Source: an uncultured Bacilli bacterium
GTDB lineage: Bacteria > Bacillota_I > Bacilli_A > ML615J-28 > CAG-313
DNA: 64,000 bases
NCBI GenBank assembly: GCA_934098295.1
Contig: CAKONV010000006.1
Span: 32,613 to 96,612, forward strand
Reading direction: 5' to 3'
Both the position numbers and the translations under genes were made by a program. The notes under the pieces were generated by a model. It did no database searches, had not been told where the DNA came from, and saw only the letters and a list, made by a program, of their open reading frames with translations. This document shows positions 35,963 to 45,360 of the stretch, one piece after another (position 1 is the stretch's first letter; each line of letters opens with the position of its first letter).

Positions 35963-38296
35963 ATGACTTTTGATTTAACAACTAGTACTACGGTTAAATT
36001 GCCAGTTGTTACTGCTCGTAATTTTGTAGCCTTTCCTTCAACAGACTTTAGATTCGAATTTACAAAGTCTTTAGATATTAAAGCTTTAAAAGCAGCAGAA
36101 CAATTTCAAAATTATGTAGTAATTGTTTATCCTCTTGTTAGTGGTGTTGTCTCTGACGAAATTAATGGTTATTATAAGAGAGCAACGATTGCTAAAATCG
36201 TTTTAAATACGGCTCCAAGTTTAAACATTAATCGTGTCAAATTTGACATCATTGCAAGATGCGATATTAAAGATTTTGATTTAACCGCTCCTTGTTTAAT
36301 GGCAACGGTTGATACTGTTCCTTCTATTACAACTGATAATGATACAGTTTTGGCGACTCTTTCTTTAATAAAAAAAGAAATTGTCCAATCGCAATCATCA
36401 ACACCTGAAGAACAAGTAATTAATCAAAAAATTAATTTAGCCTTAACAAAGGGTTCAGCTCCTGATGTTACATCAGATTTAATTGCTAACCTTGTTGCGA
36501 CAACGGTTGAAGATAGATTTAAATATCTTTTTGAACTTGATGTATGCAAACGACTATACTATGTATTAGCTGATATTAGAAAACAAAAATATTATGAAGA
36601 ATTAGAACAAAAAATTGATTCTGATGTAAGAAAAAATATGACTGAAGCGCAAAAAGAATACTATTTGCGCGAAAAGATGCGTGCTATTCAAGAAGAGCTT
36701 GGTGATAAAGCTAAAAGAGATCAAGATATTGAAGATATGCGTAAAAAAATTAAAGATGCTAATCTTCCTGAAAGTATGGAAACTAAAGCTTTAAATGAAC
36801 TTGCACGTTACACATTAATGGCATCCAATGCGCCTGAATCATCAATTATAAAAACTTATCTTGATTTTGTTGTTAGCCTTCCATGGTCAGTTAGTAGTGC
36901 TGATACCAATGATATTTCTTATGCTAAACAAATTCTTGATGAAGATCATTATGGTTTAGATAAAGTAAAAGAAAGAATATTAGAATATTTAGCTGTTAGG
37001 GTTATGACTAATGAAAACCCTCAGACTATTTTGTGTTTAGTTGGTCCTCCTGGTGTTGGTAAAACTTCACTATCAAAAAGTATCGCTAGGGCTCTTAACA
37101 AAAAGTTCGTAAAACAATCCCTTGGTGGTGTTAAAGATGAATCAGAAATTAGAGGTCATCGTCGTACTTATTTAGGTGCTTTACCAGGAAGAATTTTACA
37201 ATCACTTGCTAAGGCTAAAACTAATAATCCTGTATTCTTACTAGATGAAATTGACAAAATGAGTAGTGACTATAAGGGCGATCCTACAAGTGCGATGCTT
37301 GAAGTATTAGATCCTGAACAAAATCGTTATTTTAGTGATAATTATTTAGAAGAACCATTTGATTTATCACATTGTTTCTTTATTGCTACTGCCAACTATT
37401 TAGGTAATATTCCTGCTCCATTAAGAGATCGTTTAGAAATAGTTGAGGTTTCAAGTTATACAGAATACGAAAAATTTGAAATTGCTAAACGTCATTTATT
37501 AAAGAAACAATTAAAAGTAAATGGATTAGATCCTAATTTATTTACGATTAGCGATCAAGCTATCTATACAATAATTCAAAAGTATACAAGAGAAGCTGGT
37601 GTTCGTGAACTAGAAAGAGAATTAGGCTCAATTATTAGAAAAGCTATTAAGAAAATTTTAATGGATAAAGTTGAAAGAATTGATATTGATGTTGATAACC
37701 TTGAAGAGTATTTGGGTAAACCAAAATTTGAAAATAACGAAAATTTAGAAGAAGATATGGTTGGCGTTGTTACAGGTTTGGCTTACACTGAATTTGGTGG
37801 TGATACTTTACAAATAGAAGTTACCCATTATCAAGGAAATGGACACATTATGCTTACGGGTAAATTAGGCGATGTCATGAAAGAATCAGCGGAAACAGCC
37901 TTAAGCTATGTAAAAGCTAATGCGGAAAAATATAACATTGATAGCACCCTTTTCAAGAACAATGATATTCATATTCATGTTCCTGAAGGAGCCGTTCCTA
38001 AAGATGGTCCTTCCGCTGGTGTTACCATTGTTACAGCCATTGTTTCTGCTTTTACTTCTAGAGCCGTTGATCACGAAGTTGGTATGACCGGCGAAATTAC
38101 TTTAAGAGGAAGAATTTTACCAATTGGTGGATTGAGAGAAAAATCAATTGCAGCTCATCGTAGTGGATTAAAGAAAATTTTAATACCTAAAGAAAATGTT
38201 AAAGACATTGATGAAATACCAGAAAGTGTTCGTAATAGTCTTGAAATTATCCCAATTGAATATGCTGATGAAGCAATTAAAGTAGCTTTAAAATAA
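35963..38296 (+). CDS. lon: ATP-dependent protease Lon
   Basis: A LonA protease of 777 residues. It has an N-terminal LON domain (about 10-195), a helical region, AAA+ Walker A GPPGVGKTSLSKSIA and Walker B PVFLLDEIDKM. The protease domain has catalytic Ser684 in PKDGPSAGV and Lys at about 727 in REKSIAAHRSG. I start at ATG 35963 with AAAGGAG six bases upstream; a reading from 35942 would overlap clpX without family similarity. It is part of the tig-clpX-lon block. Confidence 0.95.
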   Translation: MTFDLTTSTTVKLPVVTARNFVAFPSTDFRFEFTKSLDIKALKAAEQFQNYVVIVYPLVSGVVSDEINGYYKRATIAKIVLNTAPSLNINRVKFDIIARCDIKDFDLTAPCLMATVDTVPSITTDNDTVLATLSLIKKEIVQSQSSTPEEQVINQKINLALTKGSAPDVTSDLIANLVATTVEDRFKYLFELDVCKRLYYVLADIRKQKYYEELEQKIDSDVRKNMTEAQKEYYLREKMRAIQEELGDKAKRDQDIEDMRKKIKDANLPESMETKALNELARYTLMASNAPESSIIKTYLDFVVSLPWSVSSADTNDISYAKQILDEDHYGLDKVKERILEYLAVRVMTNENPQTILCLVGPPGVGKTSLSKSIARALNKKFVKQSLGGVKDESEIRGHRRTYLGALPGRILQSLAKAKTNNPVFLLDEIDKMSSDYKGDPTSAMLEVLDPEQNRYFSDNYLEEPFDLSHCFFIATANYLGNIPAPLRDRLEIVEVSSYTEYEKFEIAKRHLLKKQLKVNGLDPNLFTISDQAIYTIIQKYTREAGVRELERELGSIIRKAIKKILMDKVERIDIDVDNLEEYLGKPKFENNENLEEDMVGVVTGLAYTEFGGDTLQIEVTHYQGNGHIMLTGKLGDVMKESAETALSYVKANAEKYNIDSTLFKNNDIHIHVPEGAVPKDGPSAGVTIVTAIVSAFTSRAVDHEVGMTGEITLRGRILPIGGLREKSIAAHRSGLKKILIPKENVKDIDEIPESVRNSLEIIPIEYADEAIKVALK

Positions 38297-38323
38297 AAAA
38301 AACTTTTGATTAAGTCAATATAA

Positions 38324-38352
38324 TTGCAAAAACATTATATTCGTGATATAAT
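38324..38352 (+). promoter_or_regulatory. SigA-type promoter of secG
   Basis: TTGCAA at 38324-38329 and TATAAT at 38347-38352 with a 17-base spacer, about 40 bases before the secG start. Confidence 0.8.
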
Positions 38353-38393
38353 AATTACGTTATAGTAGCAAAATTTAAATAGGAGGCCGCTTT

Positions 38394-38633
38394 ATGGGTG
38401 CATTACGTTGGTATGATTGGATTCTTTTAATAGTATCAATAGCTTTAATTTTAATTATTGTTCTACAAGGCTCTAAGGATGATGTTAGCAACGCATTCTC
38501 AGGTGAAAAGTCAGATTTGTTCGCAAATCAAAAGGCAAGAGGTCCAGAAAAGGTAGTTAATAGAATTACAGCTGGATTATCAATAGCTTTCTTTTTACTT
38601 GCAATTTTAGTTTCTGCTTTAGAACGTTTTTAA
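38394..38633 (+). CDS. secG: Preprotein translocase subunit SecG
   Basis: A small membrane subunit of the Sec channel with two helices (about 8-26 and 55-76). The conserved cytoplasmic loop is VLQGSKDDVSNAFSGEKSD with the QG and GG-like signature. Its 79 residues and its position upstream of rnr and smpB are the common Bacilli order secG-rnr-smpB. AGGAGG precedes the ATG. Confidence 0.92.
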   Translation: MGALRWYDWILLIVSIALILIIVLQGSKDDVSNAFSGEKSDLFANQKARGPEKVVNRITAGLSIAFFLLAILVSALERF

Positions 38634-38640
38634 AAAATAG

Positions 38641-38675
38641 AGAGGACTTAAAGATAAATTTTAAGTCCTCTTTTT
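38641..38675 (+). terminator. Terminator/attenuator between secG and rnr
   Basis: AGAGGACTTAA (38641-38651) pairs with TTAAGTCCTCT (38661-38671) and runs into five T residues. No new promoter is obvious before rnr, so read-through is probable. Confidence 0.8.
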
Positions 38676-38703
38676 AACAAAATTTATGGAAAGGAGTATA
38701 AAA

Positions 38704-40842
38704 ATGAAAGAAAAATTGTTAGAAATATTTAATGGCAAACTTTCTAAACCATTAGATATAGATGAATTATACAAATTATTAGATTTACATAGTAGTAGTG
38801 ACTTTACTATTCTCGCTAAGACATTAAATGATCTTGAAGATGATTTTTTAATAACCCATAATCGTAGGGGTGAATTTGCTCCTTTATCATATTTTAAGTT
38901 AGCAGTAGGTGTATTAGAAGTAAAAGATGGTGGTTACGGATTTGTTGATACTGATGAAGGTGGTATCTTTATTCCTTCTTCATCACTTAAAAATGCCATA
39001 ACATATGATACCGTATTAATAAAAGTATCTAGTGATGACAAAGGCCGCCTTGAAGGTAATGTTGAAAGAGTCTTAAAAAGAGGGAACCCTTATATTTATG
39101 GTATTTTAAAAATTAATCATGGTAAATATTATTTATATAGTATCGATGATAAAATTAAACTTCGTTTAAATATTGAAAAAGATAAACTTAAAAATGCTAA
39201 ACTTGGTCAAATTGTAAAAGCTTTAGTCCTTCATTATAATCAAAATAACACCGCTGATGGTGAAATTGTTGATATTCTTGGTTTTAAAGATACATCGGGT
39301 ACAGATATTTCCGCTTTAGTTTATTCAGCTAATGTGCCTTATCTTTTTTCTTCACCTTGCCTTGATGAAGTGAAAAAAATACCTTTAGAGGTTGATATCA
39401 CCAAATTAGATAAAAGAGTTAACTTAACAGGTAAAAAGATTATAACAATTGATGGTGATGATGCTAAAGACTTAGATGATGCCATAAGTGTTGAAAAATT
39501 AGATAATGGTAACTATAAACTTGGTGTTTATATCGCTGATGTATCCAATTATGTAAAAGAAGATGATAATATTGATAAGGATGCCGTAGCTAGAGGTACT
39601 TCCATTTATTTACCAGATCGGGTTATACCAATGCTTCCTAAAGAATTGAGTAATGGTATTTGTTCTCTTAATGAAGGAGTAATAAGACTAGTGATGGCTG
39701 TTGAAATGGAGATAAATAATAGTGGCGAAGTTGTAAACTCATCAATATTCGAAGGTTATATTTCCAGTGCCCATCGCATGACCTACCATAATGTAAATAA
39801 GATTTTACTTGGTGAGGAAAAATTAAAACATGAATATAGTGATATTGTTGATATGCTGAATGTTGCTAATGAACTTTCACATGTTTTATATAATATGCGA
39901 ATAAAAAGGGGTGCTTTTGAATTTGAAACCCCCGAAACTAAATTAATACTCGATGAACATGGAAAAGTAAAAGATATTTTGATGGTTACAAGAAGTGATG
40001 CCGAATGCATGATTGAAGAATTCATGCTAATTTGTAACGAAACGGTTGCTAATACAATGACTTGGTTAGATGTTCCTTTTTTATACCGTGTTCACGAAGA
40101 GCCAAAACAAGAAAAAATTACGAAATTACTATTCCTTGTAGAAAACTTTGGAAACATTTATAAAATTAAAAATGCTAAATCAACTGTTCGCGTCTTACAA
40201 CAAATATTAAAAGATAATTCTTTAAATGATAATAATTTAACAGATGAAGAAAAAACTAAAAGAAGTATTATTAATGATGCTTTAATTAAATCAATGGCCA
40301 AAGCCAAATATCAAGAAACAAATATTGGACACTTTGGTTTAGCATCAAAATGTTATACACATTTTACATCACCAATAAGAAGATATCCGGATTTATTAGT
40401 TCATCGTTTGATAAAAGAGTTTTTATTAAATGAAAAAACTATTAACAAAAACAATGTTATAGAATACTATAATCATAAGGTTAATAGTATAGGTATTTCC
40501 GCTAGTAAACAAGAAAGAGTTGCGGAAAGGTTGGAACGTGACTGTGATGATTATAAAAAATGCGAATATATGGAACATTTCTTGGGTGATAAATTTGAAG
40601 GAACCATATCATCTATTACAAGTTTTGGCGTTTATGTAACGTTAGACAACACCATTTGTGGACTTTCAAAATTTATGGATATGCATGATGATTATTATGA
40701 TTTTAACGAAATAAAAAGTCAAATAAAAGGAACAAGATATGGAATAACTTATACTTTAGGTGACCGTGTAAAAGTAAGAGTAATGAATGTGCATAAAGAG
40801 ATAAGGGAAATTAATTTCCGTTTATTAGGAAAGGTAAATTGA
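38704..40842 (+). CDS. rnr: Ribonuclease R
   Basis: A 3'-5' processive exoribonuclease of the RNB family, 712 residues. It has an N-terminal winged-helix part, cold-shock domains (GYGFVDTDEGGIFIP) and the RNB catalytic core with the acidic metal site TIDGDDAKDLDDAISVEKL, then HFTSPIRRYPDLLVHR. A C-terminal S1 domain (FEGTISSITSFGVYVTL) follows. Start 38704 is chosen for AAGGAG seven bases upstream. It works with SmpB/tmRNA in trans-translation, and smpB follows directly. Confidence 0.95.
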   Translation: MKEKLLEIFNGKLSKPLDIDELYKLLDLHSSSDFTILAKTLNDLEDDFLITHNRRGEFAPLSYFKLAVGVLEVKDGGYGFVDTDEGGIFIPSSSLKNAITYDTVLIKVSSDDKGRLEGNVERVLKRGNPYIYGILKINHGKYYLYSIDDKIKLRLNIEKDKLKNAKLGQIVKALVLHYNQNNTADGEIVDILGFKDTSGTDISALVYSANVPYLFSSPCLDEVKKIPLEVDITKLDKRVNLTGKKIITIDGDDAKDLDDAISVEKLDNGNYKLGVYIADVSNYVKEDDNIDKDAVARGTSIYLPDRVIPMLPKELSNGICSLNEGVIRLVMAVEMEINNSGEVVNSSIFEGYISSAHRMTYHNVNKILLGEEKLKHEYSDIVDMLNVANELSHVLYNMRIKRGAFEFETPETKLILDEHGKVKDILMVTRSDAECMIEEFMLICNETVANTMTWLDVPFLYRVHEEPKQEKITKLLFLVENFGNIYKIKNAKSTVRVLQQILKDNSLNDNNLTDEEKTKRSIINDALIKSMAKAKYQETNIGHFGLASKCYTHFTSPIRRYPDLLVHRLIKEFLLNEKTINKNNVIEYYNHKVNSIGISASKQERVAERLERDCDDYKKCEYMEHFLGDKFEGTISSITSFGVYVTLDNTICGLSKFMDMHDDYYDFNEIKSQIKGTRYGITYTLGDRVKVRVMNVHKEIREINFRLLGKVN

Positions 40843-40843
40843 T

Positions 40844-41296
40844 ATGAATGAAAAAAGTAAAGTAGTTTGTCAAAATAAAAGAGCCACATTTGACTATTAT
40901 ATTACCGAAACTTATACTGCTGGTATTGTTTTATTAGGAACTGAAATTAAATCCATTCGTTTAGGAAAAGCGACTTTTAATAATGCCTATTGTGAAATTA
41001 AAAATAATGAAATGTTCTTAATAGGTCTTCATATATCAAAATATGAAATGGGGAATATTTTTAACCATGATCCTGATCGCATAAAAAAATTATTGTTGAA
41101 TAAAAGAGAAATCTTAAAATTAGTAAATCGAAAAAGTCAAGATGGTTACACCATTGTCCCCTTAAAAGTTATTCTAGTAGAGGGACTAGCTAAAGTTGTA
41201 ATAGGGGTAGCTAAAGGTAAAAAACTATATGATAAACGAGATGACATAAAAAAACAAGATGAATTAATGTATATAAAAAAAGTAGGTAGAAGGTGA
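40844..41296 (+). CDS. smpB: SsrA-binding protein SmpB
   Basis: The tmRNA partner in ribosome rescue, 150 residues. It has NKRATFDYYITETYTAGIVLLGTEIKS at the N-terminus (beta-barrel), GLHISKY, and the basic GVAKGKKLYDKRDDIKKQD tail that enters the decoding centre. It starts one base after the rnr stop. The tmRNA gene itself was not found in the window. Confidence 0.95.
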   Translation: MNEKSKVVCQNKRATFDYYITETYTAGIVLLGTEIKSIRLGKATFNNAYCEIKNNEMFLIGLHISKYEMGNIFNHDPDRIKKLLLNKREILKLVNRKSQDGYTIVPLKVILVEGLAKVVIGVAKGKKLYDKRDDIKKQDELMYIKKVGRR

Positions 41297-41300
41297 GAAA

Positions 41301-43265
41301 ATGCTTAGCAATTATAATAAAGGTATTGAATTACTCCAAGAGAAAAAGTTCCAAGAAGCCTATGAGGAATTTAGTAAAGCCTATAATGACAGTAATAACG
41401 ATTATCCATCCCTTTATTTTCGAGCAACTACTGATTTTTTCTATCTAAAAGACAATATAGATCAAACAATTAAAGATTTCGAATTATTAATTAGTTTGAA
41501 AGGTAAAAATAGTACTTATCATAATGAATGTATCGAATTTTTAGTTATCCTATATGATGCTAAAAATGAATTTGACAAAATTATTAAGTGTGGAGACGAA
41601 GCTTTAAAAGTTATTGCCGATGGCAAAGGCCAAAAAGTCTTTGACTTACAACAACAAATTTGTTATATCTTAGCTAGAGCATATTATCATCAAGATAATG
41701 ATGAAGCCTATGAACGTGGTGTTGAGTTAATTGATGATTGTATAAATGAAACAGAAGATGATTTAGATGTTGATTATTACCTTCTAAAAGTAGAATTATT
41801 AATTAGATTAGCTTCTTTTGATGAAGCTAACAATGAACTCCAAAAAATTCAAGCTAAGTATGGCAGCAGTGCTCTATTTTATAATGTTCAAACCGATTAT
41901 TATTATGAAAAAGCTCGCACCGCAAACGAAAATGAAGTAATTGACATAGCATCACATGCCCTTATAAGTTTAGAAAATTGGGAAAGATATGATGATGGAA
42001 GTAGTAAATACAGTATTAACGTTAAAAAAGCAAGAATCTTAACATTAATGAAAAAATATGATGAAGCCCTTCTTGTTTTAGACAAAATAATAAATAGTGA
42101 TAATGAAGCTGATATCATTGAAGAAAAAATATATGTTTATGATTTAATTGGTGATTATCAAGAACCGATTAAATTATGTGAAGAATATTTGAAACGAAAA
42201 GATGATGCTATGATTTCTTATTCACTTGCTTTCATGTTATTTCAAAATGCCAGAGAAAAAGAAGAATATGAAAGATGCAAAAAACTATTTAAGAAAGCAT
42301 ATGATGATCTAAAATTACCATATTTACTCTTTGACTTGTATAAAGTTAATTGTGAACTAGAATTATATGAAGAAAATTATTTATTGTTAAAACAAGCTAG
42401 TAAAGATTTTCCTAATAATGGTAAGATATACTACTATTTAGCTATTACTTGTAATAGAATTAATAAACCTTATGATGAACAATTAGAATATTATCAAAAC
42501 GCTCATAAATTTGGTTTTATTAATGAATTAGAAATGTTAGATGAAATAACAATTATTGTTGAAAAACCTAATAAATATTATAGAATAGTAAAAAAACATA
42601 AAAAAGATCCATTAGAAGAACTTGACCCTTGGTCGATTAGAAGAATGGGAATAAGATATTTGTATGGTGAAGATGGCTTTAAAATTAATTATAATTTTGC
42701 TTACAAATACTTGTCAGAAGCATCTAAACAACTACCAGATAGTTCATGTCTAAAAACAACGATGGGTAGATATTATGAAAAAAGTAAAAATAATACCGAA
42801 AAAATATTTACCACTTATAGCGAAGCTTATAAAGAATATACTCTTGATGAGGATGCTTCTTGTAATTGTGCTGCTGGTTATTTAGCACACGCTTATTTAA
42901 ATGGTATAGGAACAAAAATAGATATAGATAAAGCTAAAGAATTAATTATTGAAGCATATAAAAAAAGAGGAATCTATTCCTCAAACATAGTAATTTATTT
43001 ATATACTTATTTTGCGTTACAAAATATGGAAGGATTTGACAAAACAGAAGCCCTTAAATGTTTAGAAACAACTTATCCATTTTATCGTTATGAATTGACA
43101 AGGTATATGTATTTAGTAAAAATAAAAAAAGCATTGCATATGGATTATAGTTGTGATGAACAGATGATAAAGAAATGTTTAAAATATAGTTCTAAAGAAG
43201 TAAAAAAATATTATAAAGAAAATAAAAATAAAGATATTTGTTATCCTTGTTTTAATAATTATTAA
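41301..43265 (+). CDS. TPR/Sel1-like repeat protein
   Basis: A 654-residue cytosolic protein made of helical pairs. It opens with NKGIELLQEKKFQEAYEEFSKAY, a typical TPR, and repeats similar units. Near the C-terminus AYLAHAYLNGIGTKIDIDKAKELIIEAY is a Sel1-like repeat. It starts four bases after smpB with GGTGAG as the site, so it is read from the rnr-smpB message. It is a scaffold without catalytic motifs; its partner is unknown. Confidence 0.75.
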   Translation: MLSNYNKGIELLQEKKFQEAYEEFSKAYNDSNNDYPSLYFRATTDFFYLKDNIDQTIKDFELLISLKGKNSTYHNECIEFLVILYDAKNEFDKIIKCGDEALKVIADGKGQKVFDLQQQICYILARAYYHQDNDEAYERGVELIDDCINETEDDLDVDYYLLKVELLIRLASFDEANNELQKIQAKYGSSALFYNVQTDYYYEKARTANENEVIDIASHALISLENWERYDDGSSKYSINVKKARILTLMKKYDEALLVLDKIINSDNEADIIEEKIYVYDLIGDYQEPIKLCEEYLKRKDDAMISYSLAFMLFQNAREKEEYERCKKLFKKAYDDLKLPYLLFDLYKVNCELELYEENYLLLKQASKDFPNNGKIYYYLAITCNRINKPYDEQLEYYQNAHKFGFINELEMLDEITIIVEKPNKYYRIVKKHKKDPLEELDPWSIRRMGIRYLYGEDGFKINYNFAYKYLSEASKQLPDSSCLKTTMGRYYEKSKNNTEKIFTTYSEAYKEYTLDEDASCNCAAGYLAHAYLNGIGTKIDIDKAKELIIEAYKKRGIYSSNIVIYLYTYFALQNMEGFDKTEALKCLETTYPFYRYELTRYMYLVKIKKALHMDYSCDEQMIKKCLKYSSKEVKKYYKENKNKDICYPCFNNY

Positions 43266-43267
43266 AA

Positions 43268-43564
43268 TTAATTATTTTTGTTTTTTAAATTATTTAGTTC
43301 CTTTTTTAAATTTTCAACATCATTAAGTAGTTGTTGATATTCTTCTTGGGTAGGAGTAGCACTTGCTTGAGCAGAAAATGTTAACATAATTTGTCCAACC
43401 ATTTCTAACCAGTTTCCTAAAGAGTTTTGACTGTTAGCATCTAGTTCCCAAGAAATCAAGTAGGCAATAACAGTTCCCACAGTTACATATTCTAAAGGAG
43501 AAATAGAGTTTAACCATTCGGCAAAATCACTTAGATTTTTCTTAGTGTTATTATTGTTATTCAT
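43268..43564 (-). CDS. Small membrane protein of unknown function
   Basis: 98 residues: a short polar N-terminus, the segment SPLEYVTVGTVIAYLISWELDANSQNSLGNWLEMVGQIMLTFSAQ, given here in outline only, with a hydrophobic stretch near 25-40, then a Lys/Glu/Asn-rich coiled coil. I recognise it as a type found widely in gut Firmicutes (phrases like LGNFLxxVGQxLxTIAAQ) whose function is not known. It is the only minus-strand gene between 16 and 57 kb and has AGGACC a few bases before its ATG. Confidence 0.7.
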   Translation of the reverse strand: MNNNNNTKKNLSDFAEWLNSISPLEYVTVGTVIAYLISWELDANSQNSLGNWLEMVGQIMLTFSAQASATPTQEEYQQLLNDVENLKKELNNLKNKNN

Positions 43565-43620
43565 AGGTCCTCTATTTTATTATATTAAATAATTACTTTA
43601 AAAATAACTATTTATTGTTT

Positions 43621-43649
43621 TTGACAAACAACAAAAAAAGTGATAAAAT
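43621..43649 (+). promoter_or_regulatory. SigA-type promoter of the DUF1963 gene
   Basis: TTGACA at 43621-43626 and TAAAAT at 43644-43649, spacer 17, with the start codon 18 bases further on. Confidence 0.8.
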
Positions 43650-43666
43650 AACTAAAAAGGTGTATT

Positions 43667-44230
43667 ATGAAATTTTGTAGTTTAATATTAGAAAAGTATA
43701 ATAATGAAGATGAATCATCACTTGGTTCTACACATATTCTTGGTTGCCCTGATGTGCCAAAATCATGGAATGATGATGCGGTCTTTTTTAATGACGAAGT
43801 TTTCTTAGGTCAAATAAATTTGGCTGATGTTGACATTGATGCTCTTCCTAAAAAAGGAATTTTATATTTCTATTTTGCTAGTGAATCAAGACCATATCGA
43901 GGCATAGTAAGATATACAGAAAACATCGATGATTTAGAAAGAGTTGATTTTAACTCAGAAGTAGAGTTTGATGCTAATCTTAATCAGGAATATGCTGTTA
44001 AATTTAGCAATCAAAGTGGTGAAATACAATTATTAGGTCCTCTTCCACAATTTAAACATTATAATTGTAAAACTAAAGAAGTTTTATTATTTAAATTCAA
44101 TCCTCAAGCATATCATGAAATTGATATATTTAAAAACATTGATGAAGAAATATGCTATTTGATTGATGAAGAAGATTTAAAAAAATTTAATTTTGATAAA
44201 GCTCATTTATCTTTATCATTAGATGACTAA
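43667..44230 (+). CDS. DUF1963 (YwqG-like) protein
   Basis: A 187-residue cytosolic protein with the DUF1963 pattern GCPDVPKSW ... FLGQINLADVDIDALPKKGILYFYF. Family structures resemble a two-lobed beta sandwich of unknown role. The copy is shorter than usual (about 250) at the C-terminus. It has its own promoter. A short hairpin (TAGGAT/ATCCTA at 44231-44246) lies between its stop and the tRNA, so the tRNA may be cotranscribed and processed. Confidence 0.75.
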   Translation: MKFCSLILEKYNNEDESSLGSTHILGCPDVPKSWNDDAVFFNDEVFLGQINLADVDIDALPKKGILYFYFASESRPYRGIVRYTENIDDLERVDFNSEVEFDANLNQEYAVKFSNQSGEIQLLGPLPQFKHYNCKTKEVLLFKFNPQAYHEIDIFKNIDEEICYLIDEEDLKKFNFDKAHLSLSLDD

Positions 44231-44251
44231 TAGGATATCCATCCTATTAAT

Positions 44252-44326
44252 AGGACCATCGCCAAGCGGTAAGGCAAGTGGCTCTGACCCACTCATTCGA
44301 AGGTTCGAATCCTTCTGGTCCTGCCA
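44252..44326 (+). tRNA. tRNA-Gln(CUG)
   Basis: 75 bases fold into a full cloverleaf. The acceptor AGGACCA pairs with TGGTCCT, discriminator G and an encoded CCA end it. The D stem is GCC/GGC with a GG in the loop, and the anticodon stem AGTGG/CCACT holds loop CTCTGAC with anticodon CTG. The T arm GAAGG-TTCGAAT-CCTTC is perfect. The CUG form reads CAG, so the organism should have a separate UUG form elsewhere. It borders the accessory region. Confidence 0.93.
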
Positions 44327-44369
44327 TTAAAATAGGTCAAAAAGTCTTTTGTAGACTTTTAAAAAATAA

Positions 44370-44429
44370 GCTATTTTCGCAATAATTCATAGTTTTGCTA
44401 TGATGAAATGTAGAAAATAGCCTTTTTTT
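44370..44429 (+). terminator. Terminator after tRNA-Gln
   Basis: GCTATTTTC at 44370-44378 pairs with GAAAATAGC at 44413-44421, followed by eight T residues. A smaller AAAAGTC/GACTTTT hairpin lies just before it at 44340-44360. Confidence 0.75.
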
Positions 44430-44453
44430 TATTCAAAAAGTGTAGAGCTGTAC

Positions 44454-44555
44454 GGGGAGTTGAACCTTCGTTTTTTACGGCTAGACTGGGGAGTTGAACT
44501 AATTTCAAATTTTAGGAACAAGGGGATTTGAATATTAGTATCATTACCAGTTTTT
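44454..44555. repeat. Three degenerate units with 34-bp period
   Basis: GGGGAGTTGAAC begins at 44454 and at 44488, and GGGGATTTGAA begins at 44522, exactly 34 bases apart each time. The rest of each unit differs. On the minus strand the shared part reads GTTCAACTCCCC, which looks like the T-arm end of tRNA or tmRNA. The surrounding 44430-44700 holds no gene. Confidence 0.5.
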
Positions 44556-44703
44556 AAGCAGGTTTTAGGGGCTTTGTCAGTTCTTTATCAAAAGTAGGAG
44601 TAAATATAGGGAAAAGCATATAGAAGAGAGCGTTGGCGATATATTAACGCTTTCATAATTTTAAATAAATAAACACACGTTTTTTAATCAAAACGATATA
44701 AGT

Positions 44704-44732
44704 TTGACATTTTTTGGATAATAATGTATAAT
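44704..44732 (+). promoter_or_regulatory. Perfect consensus SigA promoter
   Basis: TTGACA at 44704-44709, 17-base spacer, TATAAT at 44727-44732: every base matches the consensus. It directs transcription into the frameshifted secreted-protein gene at 44758. Confidence 0.85.
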
Positions 44733-44757
44733 ATTAGTGTACTTAAGTAGGTATAAA

Positions 44758-45173
44758 ATGAAAAAATTTAAAAAATTATTTTTTTTTATTATTAGTACTT
44801 TTACTTTGTACTATTGGAACAATTGATGTTAATGCGGCTAGAATTATTAGAGATGAAGATAATGATTTAGGTGTTGTATTATGGTTCTTTAGAAGATGAA
44901 AGCTATTATGTAGAAATTAATGAAGAAACAAATGTTGGATATGTTGTATGTTCATTCAATGGTGAAAAAGAAATAGTGGGAACATGTACTGTAATTATAA
45001 TCAATGAAGAAAATTCAAATGGATATGAAGTATGTACAGGACAAAATGATACATTAGGTATTATAACAATTGTCATTACTGATGAAATTACTTCTACAGG
45101 ATATGTTAGTGATGTTACTGACGAATTAATAGGAGTATTTAATGTTAATGAACAAGTATCTTTTGAAGAGTAA
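44758..45173 (+). pseudogene. Secreted small repeat protein gene with two frameshifts
   Basis: From ATG 44758 the frame reads MKKFKKLFFF and then needs a shift of one base at a run of nine T residues (44779-44787) to continue as LLLVLLLCTIGTIDVNA, a clear signal peptide. A second one-base shift near 44870-44882 is needed to enter the open frame that begins LEDESYYVEINEE. That frame has three units of about 26 residues (NVGYVVCSFNGEKEIVGT, NSNGYEVCTGQNDTLGI, TSTGYVSDVTDELIGV). Both shifts are single inserted bases. It is either decayed, phase-variable at the T run, or misread by sequencing. Function unknown. Confidence 0.65.
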
Positions 45174-45272
45174 TATTAAAAAATGTATGTAGGGCGATTT
45201 AGAAATCAATTCAATATTGTTAAAGCTATTTATAGGGTGTTTTAATTTAGTAAAATTGTACCTATATAAAGG

Positions 45273-45312
45273 AAGCATCTTTAGGCCTTGTGCGTTTAAA
45301 GGTGCTTTTTAT
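45273..45312 (+). terminator. Terminator upstream of the sigma-factor leader
   Basis: AAGCATCTTTA (45273-45283) pairs with TAAAGGTGCTT (45297-45307, one G-U pair) and runs into T residues. It separates the frameshifted gene from the sigma-holin module. Confidence 0.75.
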
Positions 45313-45360
45313 TTATTTGATTAATGGAAAGGATAAAAAAAATAAAAAAATTTTAGTAAG

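Noticed and set aside
40844..44250. tmRNA gene expected near smpB
   Set aside because: No sequence with both tRNA-like ends and a tag frame was found; only fragments resembling a T-arm occur at 44454-44499 on the minus strand.
44454..44555. Possible short CRISPR array (34-bp period)
   Set aside because: Only about 12 bases are shared per unit, there are three units, the repeat is not palindromic, and no cas gene is in the window.
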